A stretch of DNA of 19,568 nt from CAYUJH01 sp964394585 (GCA_964394585.1 CAYMYI010000079.1:1-19568); one strand, 5' to 3'. Shown: positions 1 to 8,211, counted from the first letter of the stretch. Numbers and translations are program-made. The notes: generated from the sequence alone by a model not told the origin.

Positions 1-93
1 ATCATCCCACTGCGACAGGCCATTCAAGGAATCCTCGAACTCAGGCAGGAGTAAATCTATAAACGGTTCTTTCTTATCATTGAAAATCATCAT
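1..93 (-). CDS. Possible 5' end of an unidentified gene leaving the window on the left
   Basis: A minus-strand frame opens with two adjacent ATG codons (first at 93-91) and stays open for 31 codons to the window edge, giving an acidic peptide beginning MMIFNDKKEPF. I do not recognise it. If real, its start codon lies only five bases from the start of the divergent PorP-like gene, so each promoter would sit inside the other gene, which is awkward. The same stretch can be read on the plus strand as the last 17 codons of a gene ending at the TAA at 52-54, 44 bases before the PorP-like start, which would make an ordinary operon. The sequence alone does not decide between them. Confidence 0.25.
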   Translation of the reverse strand, partial: MMIFNDKKEPFIDLLLPEFEDSLNGLSQWDD

Positions 94-98
94 ACATA

Positions 99-1148
99 AT
101 GAAAAAAATATATACCACATTTAGCATATTACTCCTCTGGAGTTTCAGTTTTGCACAAACTGACCCCTATTTTGGGCAAGCATGGTTCACCGCGCCTGTG
201 CATATCAACCCTGCAATGGCAGGTAACACTCCGAATTTTCGTCTAGGAGTTGCGTATCGAAACCAGCAATTAGGTTCTGAAATCATTTCAAATTCTGCGC
301 TAGTATACGGCGAAGCAAACATTGAAGCTGCAGGGTTGGGAATCGCCGGTACAATCAGTACAAACGATATGGATGTGTTTACAGGCACTTATTTGGGAGG
401 AGCTGTGAGTTACCGTACTAAAAACGATATGTTGCGCTTTGGAATTAGAGCGCAATACGTACAACATCGCTTAGCTGATGAGTATCTTTTCTTAGATCAA
501 CTCTCCCTATATAACGATGATGTTCTAAGTTCTGCCGATATTTTATCGTCTGAAGTGCAGGATTTTAATTTCATAGGAGTAGGCGCCGGTGTAGTGTTTA
601 ACCATTTGTATGGTTGGGCGGGGTTATCAGTAGACCACCTCGGACTGCCGGGGGTAGGAAGCATCACTTCTTTAGGGGGTAATCGTTTGCTGCCTATGCG
701 GATAGCCTTTAATATGGCAGCCCGAATGCATATACCGAATGCCCCTATTTGGTTTTATCCTGAAATTCGATACATCTCGCAGGGTACTCAACAAGCCGCT
801 CAATTTGGAGTGAATAGCGATTTATCGTTTGGTTCGGTAATTAATGTTCCTAACCACGACTTGTACGAGTGGAGTATTACGGCAGGCTTTTGGTTAGGCA
901 ACTTGTTGCAGTCAAGTGCAACAAATCCATATAATTCTGCCATGCTTTCACTAGGGCTTCGCAATAACCTGATTGGGTTCGGTGGGGTGTTCAGTTACAT
1001 GCCTGCTGCTAAAAGTAAGTACACGCGCTCACAGGCGTTTGAAATCTCTCTAATTTTTGAAGCGCCCTTCTCGTTTGATGGCAGTCAGTACCGTGTAGGG
1101 GGTATGGCAAATCAGGTATTTCACCGTAAGCATACATATCGAAACTAA
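99..1148 (+). CDS. PorP/SprF-family type IX secretion-associated outer membrane protein
   Basis: This 349-residue protein belongs to the PorP/SprF family, outer-membrane beta-barrel proteins of Bacteroidota that work with the type IX secretion system, often by helping export or anchor a particular surface adhesin. A signal peptide is visible (MKK, then a hydrophobic stretch, cleavage likely after Ala19 before Gln20). The family hallmark follows at once: an aromatic-rich segment and the NPAMAGN motif at residues 37-43, corresponding to the usual NPAFAG. The rest alternates short hydrophobic and polar segments with many Gly and aromatic residues, as expected for a barrel, and the length is normal. 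The start is fixed by the signal peptide. It may partner an adhesin gene left of the window; none adjoins it inside. It is transcribed alone up to a strong terminator. Family assignment is firm; the specific partner is unknown. Confidence 0.88.
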   Translation: MKKIYTTFSILLLWSFSFAQTDPYFGQAWFTAPVHINPAMAGNTPNFRLGVAYRNQQLGSEIISNSALVYGEANIEAAGLGIAGTISTNDMDVFTGTYLGGAVSYRTKNDMLRFGIRAQYVQHRLADEYLFLDQLSLYNDDVLSSADILSSEVQDFNFIGVGAGVVFNHLYGWAGLSVDHLGLPGVGSITSLGGNRLLPMRIAFNMAARMHIPNAPIWFYPEIRYISQGTQQAAQFGVNSDLSFGSVINVPNHDLYEWSITAGFWLGNLLQSSATNPYNSAMLSLGLRNNLIGFGGVFSYMPAAKSKYTRSQAFEISLIFEAPFSFDGSQYRVGGMANQVFHRKHTYRN

Positions 1149-1173
1149 GGGCAGCACTGCCTCTTGAAACGAG

Positions 1174-1210
1174 AAAGTCCTCTTTGCTTACATAAAAGAG
1201 GACTTTTTTT
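1174..1210 (+). terminator. Rho-independent terminator between PorP-like gene and lepA
   Basis: A perfect 12-base inverted repeat (AAAGTCCTCTTT at 1174-1185, its complement at 1195-1206) encloses a 9-base loop and runs into seven consecutive T at 1204-1210. It lies 25 bases after the PorP-like stop codon. Read on the minus strand the downstream T tract is shorter, but the hairpin also sits just past the lepA stop (1233), so it may serve both convergent genes. Confidence 0.9.
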
Positions 1211-1232
1211 ATTGCCGTTTTCTTCTCGTGAA

Positions 1233-3023
1233 TTAATCTAACTTTAATACTGCCATAAATGCTTCTTGGGGGATTTCGACATTCCCCACTTGGCGCATGC
1301 GCTTTTTCCCTTTCTTTTGTTTTTCGAGAAGTTTACGCTTACGAGTGATATCGCCCCCATAACATTTTGCGATTACATTTTTACGAAGGGCTTTTACAGT
1401 TTCTCGTGCAATAATCTTTGTGCCAATTGCAGCTTGAATGGCTATTTCAAACTGCTGACGAGGCAACAATTCTTTAAGCTTTTCGCAGATGCGCTTCCCC
1501 CAATCATATGCTTTATCGCGGTGCACAATAGCCGATAGAGCATCGACACGGTCGCCGTTCAGCATAATGTCTAATTTGACAAGTTTGGAAGATTTAAAGC
1601 CTATCAGTTCGTAATCTAAAGAAGCGTATCCTCGAGAAAGGGTCTTGAGTTTATCGAAGAAATCGAATACAATTTCAGCCAAAGGCATTTCAAAGCGAAG
1701 TTCCACACGATCGGCAGTGAGGTACACTTGGTCAATCAGCACACCTCGTTTTTCCATACATAAAGTTATAATTGCCCCAATATAGTCGGCTTTGGTAATA
1801 ATTGCCGCCTTGATAAAAGGCTCTTCTACACGATTTAATAAATTCGGGTCAGGGAGTTCAGAAGGGGCGCTTACTTTCACAAGCCCATCTTCTTTAGTTA
1901 AATACGCATGATACTGTACCGAAGGCACGGTAGTAATTACCGTCATATCAAATTCGCGCTCTAACCGTTCTTGTACGATTTCCATGTGTAACATACCGAG
2001 GAAACCACAACGGAACCCAAACCCTAAGGCAGCTGAAGTTTCAGGTTCCCATACCAATGAAGCATCGTTGAGCTGAAGTTTTTCCATGGAGGCGCGTAGA
2101 TCTTCGAAATCAGAGGTTTCCACCGGATAAATCCCTGCGAATACCATCGGTTTCACATCTTCAAAACCTTGGATAGCTTTCTGACAAGGGTTTTTTGCGT
2201 GGGTAATCGTATCGCCTACTTTTACCTCGCTAGCGGTTTTAATACCCGAAATAATATACCCTACATCGCCTGCTGAAATGGATTTACGAGGTTCTTGCTT
2301 AAGTTTTAATACGCCAATTTCATCGGCAAAATACGTTTTGCCTGTATTGACAAACTTAACCTCATCGCCTTTTTGGATTCTACCATTTAATACGCGGAAG
2401 TACACTTCTACTCCACGAAATGAATTATATACAGAATCGAAAATAAGCGCTTGAAGTGGAGCAGAAGGATCGCCCACTGGTGGCGGAATTCGCTTTATGA
2501 TGGCTTCTAAAATAGCATCAACCCCCGCGCCTGTTTTGCCACTGGCGCGAATGATATCGTCATAATCGCCTCCTATCAAATCTACAATTTGATCGGATAC
2601 TTCTTCGGGCATGGAGTGCGGTAAATCAATCTTATTGAGTACCGGGATGATTTCAAGGTCGTGTTCAAGAGCGAGGTAAAGGTTCGAAATTGTCTGTGCC
2701 TCAATACCTTGAGAGGAGTCTACAATAAGCAAAGCTCCTTCGCAAGCGGCAATAGAGCGCGATACTTCATACGAAAAATCAACGTGCCCCGGTGTATCAA
2801 TCAAGTTAAGAATGTATTCTTCTCCTTCGTGCTTATAAACCATTTGAATCGCATGCGATTTAATGGTGATACCACGCTCGCGTTCAAGGTCCATATTGTC
2901 GAGCAATTGCTCTTTCATATCACGCTCACTAATGGTTTGCGTCTTTTCCAACAGGCGGTCGGCAAGAGTACTTTTACCATGGTCTATGTGAGCAATGATG
3001 CAAAAATTACGGATGTTTTTCAT
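1233..3023 (-). CDS. lepA: Elongation factor 4 (LepA), ribosome-associated GTPase
   Basis: LepA/EF4 is a translational GTPase that binds the ribosome and is thought to act in back-translocation, ribosome rescue or subunit biogenesis. At 596 residues this is full family length. The GTPase motifs are intact: P-loop AHIDHGKST at residues 11-19, the switch I segment RERGITIKS near 48-56, DTPGHVDF at 76-83 and NKID at 130-133. The LepA-specific C-terminal domain is present, with a lysine/arginine-rich segment (RKRKLLEKQKKGKKRMRQ) and the motif GNVEIPQEAF near the end. The start MKNIRNF is the standard LepA N-terminus. It is a single-gene unit, divergent from cmk. A possible -7 box (3028-3035) lies only four bases from the start codon. 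Nothing in the coding sequence looks broken. Confidence 0.98.
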   Translation of the reverse strand: MKNIRNFCIIAHIDHGKSTLADRLLEKTQTISERDMKEQLLDNMDLERERGITIKSHAIQMVYKHEGEEYILNLIDTPGHVDFSYEVSRSIAACEGALLIVDSSQGIEAQTISNLYLALEHDLEIIPVLNKIDLPHSMPEEVSDQIVDLIGGDYDDIIRASGKTGAGVDAILEAIIKRIPPPVGDPSAPLQALIFDSVYNSFRGVEVYFRVLNGRIQKGDEVKFVNTGKTYFADEIGVLKLKQEPRKSISAGDVGYIISGIKTASEVKVGDTITHAKNPCQKAIQGFEDVKPMVFAGIYPVETSDFEDLRASMEKLQLNDASLVWEPETSAALGFGFRCGFLGMLHMEIVQERLEREFDMTVITTVPSVQYHAYLTKEDGLVKVSAPSELPDPNLLNRVEEPFIKAAIITKADYIGAIITLCMEKRGVLIDQVYLTADRVELRFEMPLAEIVFDFFDKLKTLSRGYASLDYELIGFKSSKLVKLDIMLNGDRVDALSAIVHRDKAYDWGKRICEKLKELLPRQQFEIAIQAAIGTKIIARETVKALRKNVIAKCYGGDITRKRKLLEKQKKGKKRMRQVGNVEIPQEAFMAVLKLD

Positions 3024-3027
3024 GGGA

Positions 3028-3035
3028 CAAATTTA
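3028..3035 (-). promoter_or_regulatory. Candidate -7 promoter box for lepA
   Basis: Read on the minus strand this is TAAATTTG, an exact match to the Bacteroidota -7 consensus TAnnTTTG. It ends four bases before the lepA ATG, so transcription from it would start at or next to the start codon, giving an essentially leaderless message. No TTG -33 box sits at the usual 19-21 base spacing, so this may be a chance match. Confidence 0.3.
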
Positions 3036-3316
3036 CTAACCAATTCACAATAACGCATTATCCGCATAAACTATATGTAAGGCAAAATGTATACAGCTCT
3101 TGGCGAGCCAACATAAATTTATCTTGCCTATCGTAAAGATTTCCTTTCTTAAATACTTTGCATAAGAGGTAAGTTTAATTTGAACATAACATTCCCACTT
3201 CTTTGCGATTTCTCAACGTTTTCCCGTTCAAGCATTTAGGCGTTTTTCGATTTTCTATTAACACTTATCAAATAATCCTTAACATTAAAACGGCGATTTC
3301 TTGAAAAATCCGCATT

Positions 3317-3324
3317 TATATTTG
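3317..3324 (+). promoter_or_regulatory. Candidate -7 promoter box for cmk
   Basis: TATATTTG matches the Bacteroidota -7 consensus TAnnTTTG exactly and lies 28 bases upstream of the cmk start codon, a normal distance for a short leader. The nearest TTG upstream (3301-3303) is closer than the usual -33 spacing, so only the -7 half is convincing. Confidence 0.5.
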
Positions 3325-3352
3325 CCAAACATTAACTAACTGTTACGTATAC

Positions 3353-4027
3353 ATGAATATCATTATTGCCATCGATGGCCACGCAGGCTGCGGAAAAAGT
3401 ACTACTGCAAAGCGCGTAGCACAACAACTTAACTACGTTTATATAGATTCCGGAGCGATGTACCGCGCTGTAACGCATTATTTCATCCATCACCAAGTGA
3501 ATTGGGATAATACCGCTGAAGTACAAAAAGCCCTGCGAAATATTCATATTTCTTTCAAACTTAACCCGGAAGGGAAGCAAGAAACTTACGTAAACAACCT
3601 AAACGTAGAGGCACAAATACGCACCCTACAAGTGAGTGATAAGGTAAGCGATGTGAGTACCATCGCAGAAGTCCGCAAGTTTTTAGTAGCACAACAACAA
3701 GCTATGGGAACTGAAAAAGGGATTGTGATGGATGGCAGAGATATTGGTACAGTAGTATTTCCTAAAGCTGAACTGAAAGTATTCATGACTGCCGATATGA
3801 ACACACGGGCACTTCGAAGGCAGGAGGAACTTGCCCAAAAAGGTGAACAAATTGACCTCGACACCATCATTGAAAACCTACGTACACGCGATTACCTCGA
3901 CTCCACTCGTAAAGAAGGTCCCCTCAAAAAGGCAAAAGATGCGATTGTAATTAATACAACCGATTTATCTATCGAACAACAAGTTGAAAAGGTAGTGGAA
4001 CTTGCAAAGCAACGTATTGGAGTATAA
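3353..4027 (+). CDS. cmk: Cytidylate kinase (CMP/dCMP kinase)
   Basis: Cytidylate kinase transfers phosphate from ATP to CMP or dCMP, recycling pyrimidine nucleotides in the cytosol. The 224-residue length is normal. Visible motifs are the P-loop GHAGCGKST at residues 9-17, the nucleoside-binding signature DSGAMYRAV at 32-40, MDGRDIGTVVFP near the middle, and the RALRRQEEL and RDYLDSTRK basic segments of the lid region that contact phosphates. The P-loop has Gly-His in place of the enterobacterial Gly-Pro, a tolerated position. The start places the P-loop strand (IIIAIDG) directly at the N-terminus, as in the family. There is no clear Shine-Dalgarno sequence, usual for Bacteroidota. ispH follows on the same strand after 185 bases and could be co-transcribed or have its own promoter. 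Confidence 0.96.
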   Translation: MNIIIAIDGHAGCGKSTTAKRVAQQLNYVYIDSGAMYRAVTHYFIHHQVNWDNTAEVQKALRNIHISFKLNPEGKQETYVNNLNVEAQIRTLQVSDKVSDVSTIAEVRKFLVAQQQAMGTEKGIVMDGRDIGTVVFPKAELKVFMTADMNTRALRRQEELAQKGEQIDLDTIIENLRTRDYLDSTRKEGPLKKAKDAIVINTTDLSIEQQVEKVVELAKQRIGV

Positions 4028-4212
4028 TTCAATGCAACAAAGCATACATCGCTTTCTTTCAAGAATGCCATCCTTGGTGTTCGACACCCGGAGCCTTACT
4101 ATCTATGGCTAATCCGTTCCAAATCTCGATAAGATTCCCTTTTTTTGTATATTCAATCAATTTGGTTGCACGGAGTGTTATCTGCTTAAATAGACTAAAC
4201 TAAAACGAAAGT

Positions 4213-5115
4213 ATGAAGGTAATTATCGATGAGAAAGCCGGTTATTGTTTTGGCGTAGAATATGCCATTCAGATGGCAGAAGAAGAAATGAACGACTCGG
4301 GCACACTCTATTGCTTAGGTGATATCGTTCACAATAGCATGGAAGTAAAACGCCTTCAGGCTAAAGGGCTTCAAACTATAGACCGCAACCAACTAAAAGA
4401 ACTCCACGATTGCAAAGTGCTTATCCGAGCGCATGGCGAACCGCCTGAAACGTATCAAATCGCTATCGAGAACAATATTGAACTCATTGACGCTTCGTGT
4501 CCTGTGGTGCTAAAACTGCAAAACCGAGTAAAAAGAGCGTTTGACCATATGACCCAAACCAACGGTCAAATGGTTATCTACGGAAAAGAAGGACATGCTG
4601 AAGTGATTGGGTTGAACGGACAAACTCATAACCAATCCATTATCATTTCGTCTGTTGATGATTTGGACAAAGTAGATTTCACCCGACCGATTACCCTTTT
4701 TAGCCAAACCACAAAAAGTACCGAAGGTTTTTACAAACTCAAGGCAGAAATAGAACGCAGAATGACCGCGGCAAACGCCCAAGAAGACAACTTAGCAACC
4801 TTCGATGCAAACGATAGCATCTGTCGGCAGGTTTCGAACCGTGAGCCTCAGATGGAAAAATTTGCCAGTCAGTGCGATGTTATTGTGTTTGTAAGTGGCA
4901 AAAAAAGCTCGAATGGGAAGTCGTTATTTAATGTATGCCGCCAATTTAACGACCGCTGCTACTTTATCGAAAGTGAAGCAGAAGTAAAACCTGAATGGTT
5001 TCAGCCTGAAGATGTGGTGGGAATTTCCGGTGCAACTTCTACTCCTATGTGGCTGATAGAACAAGTTGCCCAACACATAGAAACCTTAGAACAAACAGCT
5101 GAAACTATTGCCTAA
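4213..5115 (+). CDS. ispH: 4-hydroxy-3-methylbut-2-enyl diphosphate reductase (IspH/LytB)
   Basis: IspH catalyses the last step of the MEP isoprenoid pathway, reducing HMBPP to isopentenyl and dimethylallyl diphosphate with an iron-sulphur cluster. All three cluster-ligand cysteines are present: Cys12 in GYCFGV, Cys96 in SCPVV and Cys204 in SICRQ. Other family motifs are RAHGEPP, GKEGHAEV (bearing the substrate-binding His), FSQTTKS, SGKKSSN and the C-terminal SGATSTP. The length, 300 residues, is close to the usual value. The start is right because the first cysteine motif lies about ten residues in. Placement after cmk is a combination I recall from other Bacteroidota. The gene converges on carB; the hairpin beyond it has a good T tract only for the carB direction. 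Confidence 0.97.
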   Translation: MKVIIDEKAGYCFGVEYAIQMAEEEMNDSGTLYCLGDIVHNSMEVKRLQAKGLQTIDRNQLKELHDCKVLIRAHGEPPETYQIAIENNIELIDASCPVVLKLQNRVKRAFDHMTQTNGQMVIYGKEGHAEVIGLNGQTHNQSIIISSVDDLDKVDFTRPITLFSQTTKSTEGFYKLKAEIERRMTAANAQEDNLATFDANDSICRQVSNREPQMEKFASQCDVIVFVSGKKSSNGKSLFNVCRQFNDRCYFIESEAEVKPEWFQPEDVVGISGATSTPMWLIEQVAQHIETLEQTAETIA

Positions 5116-5162
5116 GTGGTACCTTACTACTAGCTTCCTTCTTATCTGCTAAAGTTTACATG

Positions 5163-5228
5163 TAAAAAAGTAAAAGAAAGAAAGGGTTACCTAGTGCTCG
5201 GTAAGGTTTAGCAATTTAGTAACCCTTT
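5163..5228 (-). terminator. Terminator hairpin of carB with a structured loop
   Basis: A perfect 10-base inverted repeat (AAAGGGTTAC at 5181-5190, complement at 5219-5228) encloses a 28-base loop, within which TGCT (5195-5198) and AGCA (5210-5213) can form an inner stem. Read on the minus strand it lies just after the carB stop codon and is followed by a T-rich run interrupted by C and A (5163-5180), as in an intrinsic terminator. On the plus strand only three T follow, so it would stop ispH transcripts poorly. Confidence 0.7.
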
Positions 5229-5235
5229 GCCTCGA

Positions 5236-8052
5236 TTACCTGCTCAAATACAGATTTCGCTCTGCATAAATATTCAAAAAGAACTCGTCGCGCAGGTCGT
5301 CTATGAAATAAATACCCTCTCCTGTCGATTTCATCTCAGGGCCTAATTCCTTATTCACGTTCGGAAACTTCTCAAAAGAGAATACAGGAATTTTAATAGC
5401 GTATCCCTTTTTCACAGGGTTAAACGTGAAATCAGATAGTTTTTTCTTTCCTAACATAAGCTGAGTAGCATAATTCACGTAAGGCTCTTGGTAGGCTTTG
5501 CAAATGAATGGCACGGTGCGCGAAGCCCGAGGGTTGGCTTCAATTACGTACACCTTATCATCTTTAATGGCAAATTGAATGTTTAGTAACCCTACCGTAT
5601 CCATTGCCAAGGCAATTTTCTTGGTGTAATCTTCAATTTGTTGTACAATTAAATCGCCTAAGTTGTAGGGGGGTAATACGGCATACGAATCGCCTGAGTG
5701 AATCCCTGCTGGTTCTATGTGCTGCATGATCCCGATGACGTACACACTTTCGCCGTCGGAAATGGCATCGGCCTCGGCTTCGATGGCACCATCGAGGAAA
5801 TGATCGAGTAAAACGCGGTTTCCCGGAATATCGCGTAAAGTATTCACTACGTGTTCTTCGAGTTCTTGCTCGTTTATTACGATTTTCATGCTTTGCCCCC
5901 CTAACACATACGAAGGCCGCACTAACAACGGAAAGCCAAGTTCTTTAGAAAGTTCGATGGCTTCATCGGCATTTTCGATTACCCCAAATTTTGGATATGG
6001 GATATCGAGCGACTGCAATAGCTCCGAGAAGCGCCCGCGGTCTTCGGCGAGGTCGAGGGCTTCGTAACTTGTGCCTAGAATAGGGATGCCATACCGGCTC
6101 AGTTTTTCGGCTAGTTTCAATGCTGTTTGCCCGCCTAACTGAACAATAACGCCCACCGGTTGCTCGTGCTGAATGATTTCGTACAGGTGCTCCCAGAAAA
6201 CAGGCTCGAAGTACAGCTTATCGGAAATATCGAAATCGGTAGATACGGTCTCAGGGTTACAGTTCACCATGATGGCATCGTAGCCGCACTCGCGCGTAGC
6301 AAGCACCCCGTGTACACAGCAGTAATCGAACTCAATACCCTGCCCAATGCGATTAGGTCCTGCACCTAGCACAAGTACTTTCGGCTTATCAGAAATGGCC
6401 GATTCGTTTTCTTCGCCAAAAGTGGAGTAATAATATGGGGTTTGCGCTTCAAACTCAGCGGCGCATGTATCTACTAACTTCCATACACGTTTTAGTCCCA
6501 TATCCATACGGCGTTGGTACACTTCGCTTTCCAAGCACCGAACCAAGTGGGCAATTTGCCGGTCGGCATAGCCTTTATGCTTCGCTTCGCGCAGCAACTC
6601 GTTGGGCAAATTATGGATAGAGTGCTTTTCGATTTCGCGTTCTAGGGCAATTAGTTCTTCTATTTGGTGTAAAAACCACTTATCAATTTTAGTGAGCTTT
6701 TGGATAGTGCGCATGGGGATACCTAGTTTGAAGGCATCGTAAATACGGAAAATGCGGTCCCAGCTGGGGTGCTCTAGTTTGTCGAGTATTTCAGCCTGGT
6801 TGGTTACTTCTTTTCCATCGGCACCTAACCCGTTGCGCTTAATTTCAAGAGATTGACAGGCTTTTTGTAACGCTTCTTGGAAATTTCTGCCTATGGCCAT
6901 CACTTCGCCTACCGATTTCATTTGTAAACCTAATGAGGTATCGGAGCCTTTAAACTTATCAAAATTCCAGCGAGGAATTTTTACGATTACGTAATCGAGG
7001 GCTGGTTCAAAAAAAGCAGATGTAGTGCCTGTAATGGCATTTTTGAGTTCATCGAGGTTGTAGCCAATGGCAAGTTTTGCCGCAATTTTTGCAATAGGAT
7101 AGCCGGTAGCCTTCGAGGCCAATGCCGAAGAGCGCGATACACGGGGGTTAATCTCAATACCTACAATGGAGTCATCTTCCGGGTTTACTGCAAACTGTAC
7201 GTTACATCCGCCGGCAAACTGCCCAATTCCATTCATCATTTTTATGGCAAGGTCGCGCATATGCTGATAAACCGTATCGGGAAGGGTCATGGCAGGGGCT
7301 ACCGTAATAGAGTCGCCTGTGTGCACTCCCATTGGGTCGAAGTTTTCGATGGAACAGATGATGATTACGTTGCCTAAATTATCGCGGAGTAGCTCAAGTT
7401 CGTATTCTTTCCATCCTAAAATACTTTGTTCGATAAGCACCTCGTGTACTGGCGAAAAGTGAAGCCCTCGGTTCAGTGCTTTTTCAAAGTCTTCGGGTTT
7501 TTCCACAAAACCGCCACCGGAACCTCCTAACGTAAACGAAGGCCGAATAACCAACGGGAAGCCAATTTCTTGGGCAATTTGCCGCCCTTCTCGGAACGAT
7601 TTTGCCGTGCGGCCTTGGCAAACATTTACTCCTAGCTCATGCATTTTGTTACGGAACTTCTCGCGGTCTTCCGTGGTCTGAATCGCATTAATATCTACCC
7701 CAATAATTTCGACGTTGTATTGCTCCCAGATGCCCAAATCTTGGCACTCTATGGCAAGGTTCAAAGCCGTTTGCCCGCCCATTGTCGGAAGAACAGCATC
7801 AATGGAGGGGTGTTTCTCTAAAATTTCGATGATAGACTTTCGCTCCAAGGGCTTTAGGTATACATGATCTGCCGTAATCGGGTCTGTCATGATAGTTGCC
7901 GGGTTGGAGTTAATCAAAATTACTTCTATGCCTTCTTCGCGCAGTGAACGTGCCGCTTGTGAGCCAGAATAGTCAAACTCACATGCTTGCCCAATGACAA
8001 TGGGCCCGCTACCAATAATTAATATGCTTTTGATGTCTTCTCTTTTCGGCAT
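5236..8052 (-). CDS. carB: Carbamoyl-phosphate synthase large subunit, short form without the MGS allosteric domain
   Basis: CarB makes carbamoyl phosphate from bicarbonate, ammonia (from the CarA glutaminase) and two ATP, feeding pyrimidine and arginine synthesis. Both ATP-grasp halves are intact. The first half has GSGPIVIGQACEFDYSG near residue 14, PSFTLGGSGGG and EINPRVSRSSALASKATGYP. The second half has GAGPNRIGQGIEFDY, PSYVLGGQSMK and EANPRASRTVPF. The protein ends at residue 938, just after the second grasp domain, whereas the E. coli protein has about 1073 residues with a C-terminal methylglyoxal-synthase-like domain that binds UMP, IMP and ornithine. Only 120 bases separate the stop from ispH, so no detached domain fits there. 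It therefore looks like a natural short form rather than a frameshift. carA is not in the window. Confidence 0.96.
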   Translation of the reverse strand: MPKREDIKSILIIGSGPIVIGQACEFDYSGSQAARSLREEGIEVILINSNPATIMTDPITADHVYLKPLERKSIIEILEKHPSIDAVLPTMGGQTALNLAIECQDLGIWEQYNVEIIGVDINAIQTTEDREKFRNKMHELGVNVCQGRTAKSFREGRQIAQEIGFPLVIRPSFTLGGSGGGFVEKPEDFEKALNRGLHFSPVHEVLIEQSILGWKEYELELLRDNLGNVIIICSIENFDPMGVHTGDSITVAPAMTLPDTVYQHMRDLAIKMMNGIGQFAGGCNVQFAVNPEDDSIVGIEINPRVSRSSALASKATGYPIAKIAAKLAIGYNLDELKNAITGTTSAFFEPALDYVIVKIPRWNFDKFKGSDTSLGLQMKSVGEVMAIGRNFQEALQKACQSLEIKRNGLGADGKEVTNQAEILDKLEHPSWDRIFRIYDAFKLGIPMRTIQKLTKIDKWFLHQIEELIALEREIEKHSIHNLPNELLREAKHKGYADRQIAHLVRCLESEVYQRRMDMGLKRVWKLVDTCAAEFEAQTPYYYSTFGEENESAISDKPKVLVLGAGPNRIGQGIEFDYCCVHGVLATRECGYDAIMVNCNPETVSTDFDISDKLYFEPVFWEHLYEIIQHEQPVGVIVQLGGQTALKLAEKLSRYGIPILGTSYEALDLAEDRGRFSELLQSLDIPYPKFGVIENADEAIELSKELGFPLLVRPSYVLGGQSMKIVINEQELEEHVVNTLRDIPGNRVLLDHFLDGAIEAEADAISDGESVYVIGIMQHIEPAGIHSGDSYAVLPPYNLGDLIVQQIEDYTKKIALAMDTVGLLNIQFAIKDDKVYVIEANPRASRTVPFICKAYQEPYVNYATQLMLGKKKLSDFTFNPVKKGYAIKIPVFSFEKFPNVNKELGPEMKSTGEGIYFIDDLRDEFFLNIYAERNLYLSR

Positions 8053-8093
8053 AGTTTCCTGTAGGTTTGGATGGAAGAATTAAATTATTTGCG

Positions 8094-8101
8094 CAAAAGT
8101 A
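8094..8101 (-). promoter_or_regulatory. Candidate -7 promoter box for carB
   Basis: On the minus strand this reads TACTTTTG, an exact TAnnTTTG match. It is 41 bases upstream of the carB start codon. Twenty bases further upstream lies a run of eight T (8122-8129) where the -33 TTTG element is expected, so spacing is right but the -33 sequence is imperfect. It implies that carB is transcribed separately from the cupin gene upstream. Confidence 0.5.
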
Positions 8102-8211
8102 GGCGGGTAGCGCTTCTTTTTAAAAAAAATATTGAAAGAGCTAGTAGACAGAACCTTACATGCCGCACAGTAGACGTTCTGTTGAGTATACTAAGGAAAA
8201 GACATGCGATA

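Larger units (their letters stand above)
3024..3352. other. Divergent intergenic region between lepA and cmk
   Basis: These 329 AT-rich bases separate the two start codons. Candidate Bacteroidota -7 boxes face each gene, at 3028-3035 towards lepA and 3317-3324 towards cmk. No convincing reading frame, tRNA or hairpin with a T tract was found on either strand. Its length leaves room for regulatory sites I cannot identify. Confidence 0.6.

Noticed and set aside
4039..4060. AAAGC/GCTTT hairpin after cmk as a terminator
   Set aside because: The stem has five pairs with a seven-base loop, and the following pyrimidine tract is broken by C, too weak to call.
4076..4088. Possible tRNA T-arm (GGTGTTCGACACC)
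   Set aside because: The five-base stem has only a three-base loop. With a proper seven-base T-loop the flanking bases do not pair, and no acceptor, D or anticodon arms are found around it.
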